Made by a program: the position numbers and the translations under genes
Notes under the pieces: generated by a model
What the model saw: the letters and a program-made list of their open reading frames with translations, nothing else
What the model was told of the DNA's origin: nothing
Database searches by the model: none
Shown here: in pieces, positions 10,862-13,020 of the stretch
Layout of the letters: each line of letters starts with the position of its first letter
Numbering within the stretch: position 1 is the first letter of the stretch
NCBI GenBank assembly: GCA_016935935.1
Contig: JAFGPZ010000272.1
Span: 1-13,020 of the forward strand
Reading direction: 5' to 3'
Length of the DNA: 13,020 nucleotides
From: Deltaproteobacteria bacterium
GTDB taxonomy: Bacteria > Desulfobacterota > Syntrophia > Syntrophales > UBA2210

Positions 10862-12475
10862 ATGAATTTATCAAAAGAAAAAGCCCCAATGTCAGACAAA
10901 GTAATTGTCATTGGAGCTGGCCTAGCCGGGATGATCGCAGCCTATACCGCCCAAGCGGAAGGAGCAAAAGTTCTGTTGATTGACAGGAGCGGGATTGGGG
11001 TTGGGACCAATTCTGCAATGTCAAACGGGCGTTTTAGTGGACCCACCACATCGTATTCTGCGGATCAATATATCCGTGATACCCTTCACACAGGAAAGAT
11101 GATTAACCATGGACCGCTAGTAGAACGCTTCGCTCATGAAGCTCCAGACGCCTTAGCATTCTTTCGCTCGACAGGGTTTGAATTTGAAGAATTTTATGAC
11201 CATTACTTTCTGAAGTCATCCAGCCCCGATGTTATCCGAGGTGTCACAATGGTAAAAAGACTGGCAGATAACTTAAGGAGCCTTAAGCGGATAAGTGTCC
11301 TGAGTGGTTTTTATGTCACAGATATTTTAAAGCAAGAAGCGCAGGTGCTGGGCGTAAAGGGTATAGATAGAAGCGGAAAAGAGGTATCGATTGCTTCATC
11401 TTCAGTTATTCTGGCAACGGGGGGAGGAGGAGCGATTTATCTTAGAAATGATAATCAAAAGAGCATGATGGGGAATGGGTATTACCTGGCTGCAAAAGCC
11501 GGACTTTCGCTCTGGGATATGGAATTCATCCAGTTTTATCCCATTGTTATAGCCCAGCCGCGGCTACCCTCCATTATGCTTTACCCGCCTTACCCGGGGG
11601 AAACAAGATTAATCAATACTTCCGGGGAAGACATCCTAAGAAAGTACGGTATCGATGATGTGAATGAGGCCATGCGTAAAAAGAGAGATTCTTTATCAGC
11701 AATGCTTTTCGAAGAAGGTCATGCTGGGCCGGTTTATATGGACTTTCGAAAAGTTCCTTCCTCGTCATGGGAGACATTCCCCTTGAGCATTCTAAGAAAG
11801 ATAAAGTTCGATTTTCAAAATAAGCCGGTGGAGATTTCACCGGGAGCCCATTTCTTTATGGGGGGTATCCGCACGGATGAATCAGGACAGGCCGATTTAT
11901 CCGGTCTATATGCCTGTGGAGAAGTAGCCTGGGGTTTTCATGGTGCCAACCGGTTGAGCGGAAATGCACTAACAGAGTGTTTGGTATCCGGTAGAATAGC
12001 AGGACGTAGTGCTGCTCGTAATATTCATAGCCGACGATTGTCCGACGCGGGCATACAGGATCTGCCAGAAAACCGGGGGCCAACGTCGGGTGCGAAGTTA
12101 TTGTTCAAAAGTACCCGCCTAATCATCAGAGAGATTGCTTGGGAACATGCCGGGATTGTGAGGACGGATTCAGGTTTAAATGAAGGACTGACAAAGCTTA
12201 AAGTTCTTGAAAAAGAGTTGAAAGCAGGGGCTCCGGAGAATGTAACAGAAATGAAAAAAAAGGAAGATATGCTGAGTGCTGTTTTTGTGGTAAAGGCAAT
12301 CCTTACCGCGAGCCTTGCCCGGAAGGAAAGCAGGGGAGCTTTTATTCGCAAAGAATTCCCCATAAAGGAGAAAGACGAGAATATCAAGTGGCGAAAGAAT
12401 TCTTGTTTAACATTTGATCCGGAAAAAGACGGATTTTCTATCAGCCACCATCCGGTCATCGGCTTGGCACATTAA
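10862..12475 (+). CDS. FAD-dependent oxidoreductase of the fumarate reductase / succinate dehydrogenase flavoprotein family
   Basis: A 537-residue soluble flavoprotein. The N-terminal Rossmann fold is clear: VIVIGAGLAGMIAAYTA (GAGLAG 18-23), with D41 at the end of the second strand. ILATGGGGAIYL is the second FAD-contact loop. Catalytic-type residues of the family are present: H330 in AHFFMGGI, R364 in GANRLSGNALTE, and ESRGAFIRKEFP (490-498), where the usual SRGAH has Phe for His. The covalent-FAD histidine of membrane succinate dehydrogenases is absent, so FAD should be bound non-covalently, as in L-aspartate oxidase. No signal peptide or heme motif is seen. Start ATG 10862 has AAAGGAG 8 nt upstream; an internal ATG at 10889 is possible. 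Substrate unknown. It seems unrelated to the mobile-type genes beside it and may mark the flanking chromosome. Confidence 0.85.
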   Translation: MNLSKEKAPMSDKVIVIGAGLAGMIAAYTAQAEGAKVLLIDRSGIGVGTNSAMSNGRFSGPTTSYSADQYIRDTLHTGKMINHGPLVERFAHEAPDALAFFRSTGFEFEEFYDHYFLKSSSPDVIRGVTMVKRLADNLRSLKRISVLSGFYVTDILKQEAQVLGVKGIDRSGKEVSIASSSVILATGGGGAIYLRNDNQKSMMGNGYYLAAKAGLSLWDMEFIQFYPIVIAQPRLPSIMLYPPYPGETRLINTSGEDILRKYGIDDVNEAMRKKRDSLSAMLFEEGHAGPVYMDFRKVPSSSWETFPLSILRKIKFDFQNKPVEISPGAHFFMGGIRTDESGQADLSGLYACGEVAWGFHGANRLSGNALTECLVSGRIAGRSAARNIHSRRLSDAGIQDLPENRGPTSGAKLLFKSTRLIIREIAWEHAGIVRTDSGLNEGLTKLKVLEKELKAGAPENVTEMKKKEDMLSAVFVVKAILTASLARKESRGAFIRKEFPIKEKDENIKWRKNSCLTFDPEKDGFSISHHPVIGLAH

Positions 12476-12483
12476 GCTTTTGA

Positions 12484-12512
12484 CTCTCCCATCCTGAAGG
12501 GGATAGGCCTTA
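12484..12512 (+). repeat. Decayed copy of the hairpin seen after the NERD gene
   Basis: CTCCCATCCTGAAGGGG then ATAGGCC corresponds to CTCCCTTCCCCTGAAGGGG then AAGGCC at 2809-2832. It too lies directly after a stop codon, 8 nt past the flavoprotein stop. The stem here is imperfect. Confidence 0.5.
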
Positions 12513-13020
12513 CGATGGAAAGTACAAATTCCATAAACCGGATTGCAGGTAGGCAAAGAAGATTTCCACAGGGAACAGGGCATGCTTTAAATCCCGGATT
12601 GATTCGCTTATTAACAAACTTATGTTCAGTATCGGCAAGGGTTTCTTTCTTGCTCCAGTTGCCGATGCGAAACTCCTTCATTTAAGCACACCACTACATC
12701 CTGATCCTTCATTTTTTCCTGTAATCGTAAACCTGTCCGATCTTCATTTCTTCATTTTAGTTACAGTTCATATGTGTCCTATCTGATTCCCAGATATTAT
12801 ATCCCGTACTTTATAATTCAGGTCACTACCTTTAAAATCATCTGTTCGCCACGTTTATAAACTTTTCCGCTACCGAAACGAGAAACTATTTTTTTGGGGT
12901 AAGAGCAATATCTCATTGGATTCTTTCTGCATAAATAAGGTTTATCACTATGAATGTCATTGTCTGTTTAAGGGGACCTGTGGTGGGAAACTGCCTGTTT
13001 CAAGAGAAAACCTGAACGAA
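12513..13020. other. Right-end stretch without a convincing gene
   Basis: AT-rich in its second half and broken by stops in every frame. A 69-codon minus-strand frame (12681 down to 12472) and a 32-codon minus-strand frame (12916 down to 12818) lack good ribosome sites and family motifs. Short readable fragments in several minus-strand frames would fit a decayed gene, but I cannot name it. Confidence 0.4.

Noticed and set aside
12472..12681. Minus-strand frame of 69 codons at the right end
   Set aside because: No ribosome site, no family motif, and its end overlaps the decayed hairpin and touches the flavoprotein stop.
12818..12916. Minus-strand 32-codon frame starting MRYCSYPKK
   Set aside because: Very short, weak ribosome site, no recognisable family; could be part of a decayed gene but not supportable.

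Overview
The window looks like a bacterial chromosome, most likely from the Desulfobacterota (old Deltaproteobacteria). This is inference: the IHF-alpha-like protein ends in the VVTFRC...LKDKIN form I associate with that group, the base composition is moderate, and starts mix ATG, GTG and TTG with clear purine-rich ribosome binding sites. There is no rRNA, tRNA, CRISPR array or intact transposase. The content is typical of an accessory or formerly mobile region: three toxin-antitoxin type modules, a tyrosine recombinase, two nucleoid-associated proteins and a run of DNA-handling genes.

Left part (1-1763): a ParD-like/RelE-ParE pair with overlapping genes faces a minus-strand pair, an IHF-alpha-like gene followed by a secreted endonuclease I. 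Next (1764-4689): a divergent intergenic region, a membrane-anchored NERD-domain protein, then an AbiEi/AbiEii (type IV TA / abortive infection) pair behind its own dyad-rich promoter.

Centre (4690-8985): recD2, a zinc-ribbon protein of unknown function, a protein that I read as a bacterial relative of the Whirly single-stranded DNA-binding family, a small ASCH-domain protein and an HU protein, all on the plus strand and mostly closely spaced. A nearly perfect 29-bp direct repeat lies just upstream of both the NERD gene and recD2. It ties the two together either as a shared control site or as the borders of a 2.9-kb cassette.

Right part (8986-13020): a 400-bp non-coding stretch with at least five inverted repeats, several sharing an ACCCG/CGGGT core; a RelBE-like pair; a tyrosine recombinase reduced to its catalytic domain; a soluble fumarate-reductase-type flavoprotein that looks unrelated to the rest; and about 550 bp at the right end in which I see no convincing gene.

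Best candidates for something undescribed: (1) the recD2 / zinc-ribbon / Whirly-like / ASCH / HU cluster, linked to the NERD nuclease by the repeat, as a single-stranded DNA processing or defence module; (2) the palindrome array upstream of the RelBE genes.
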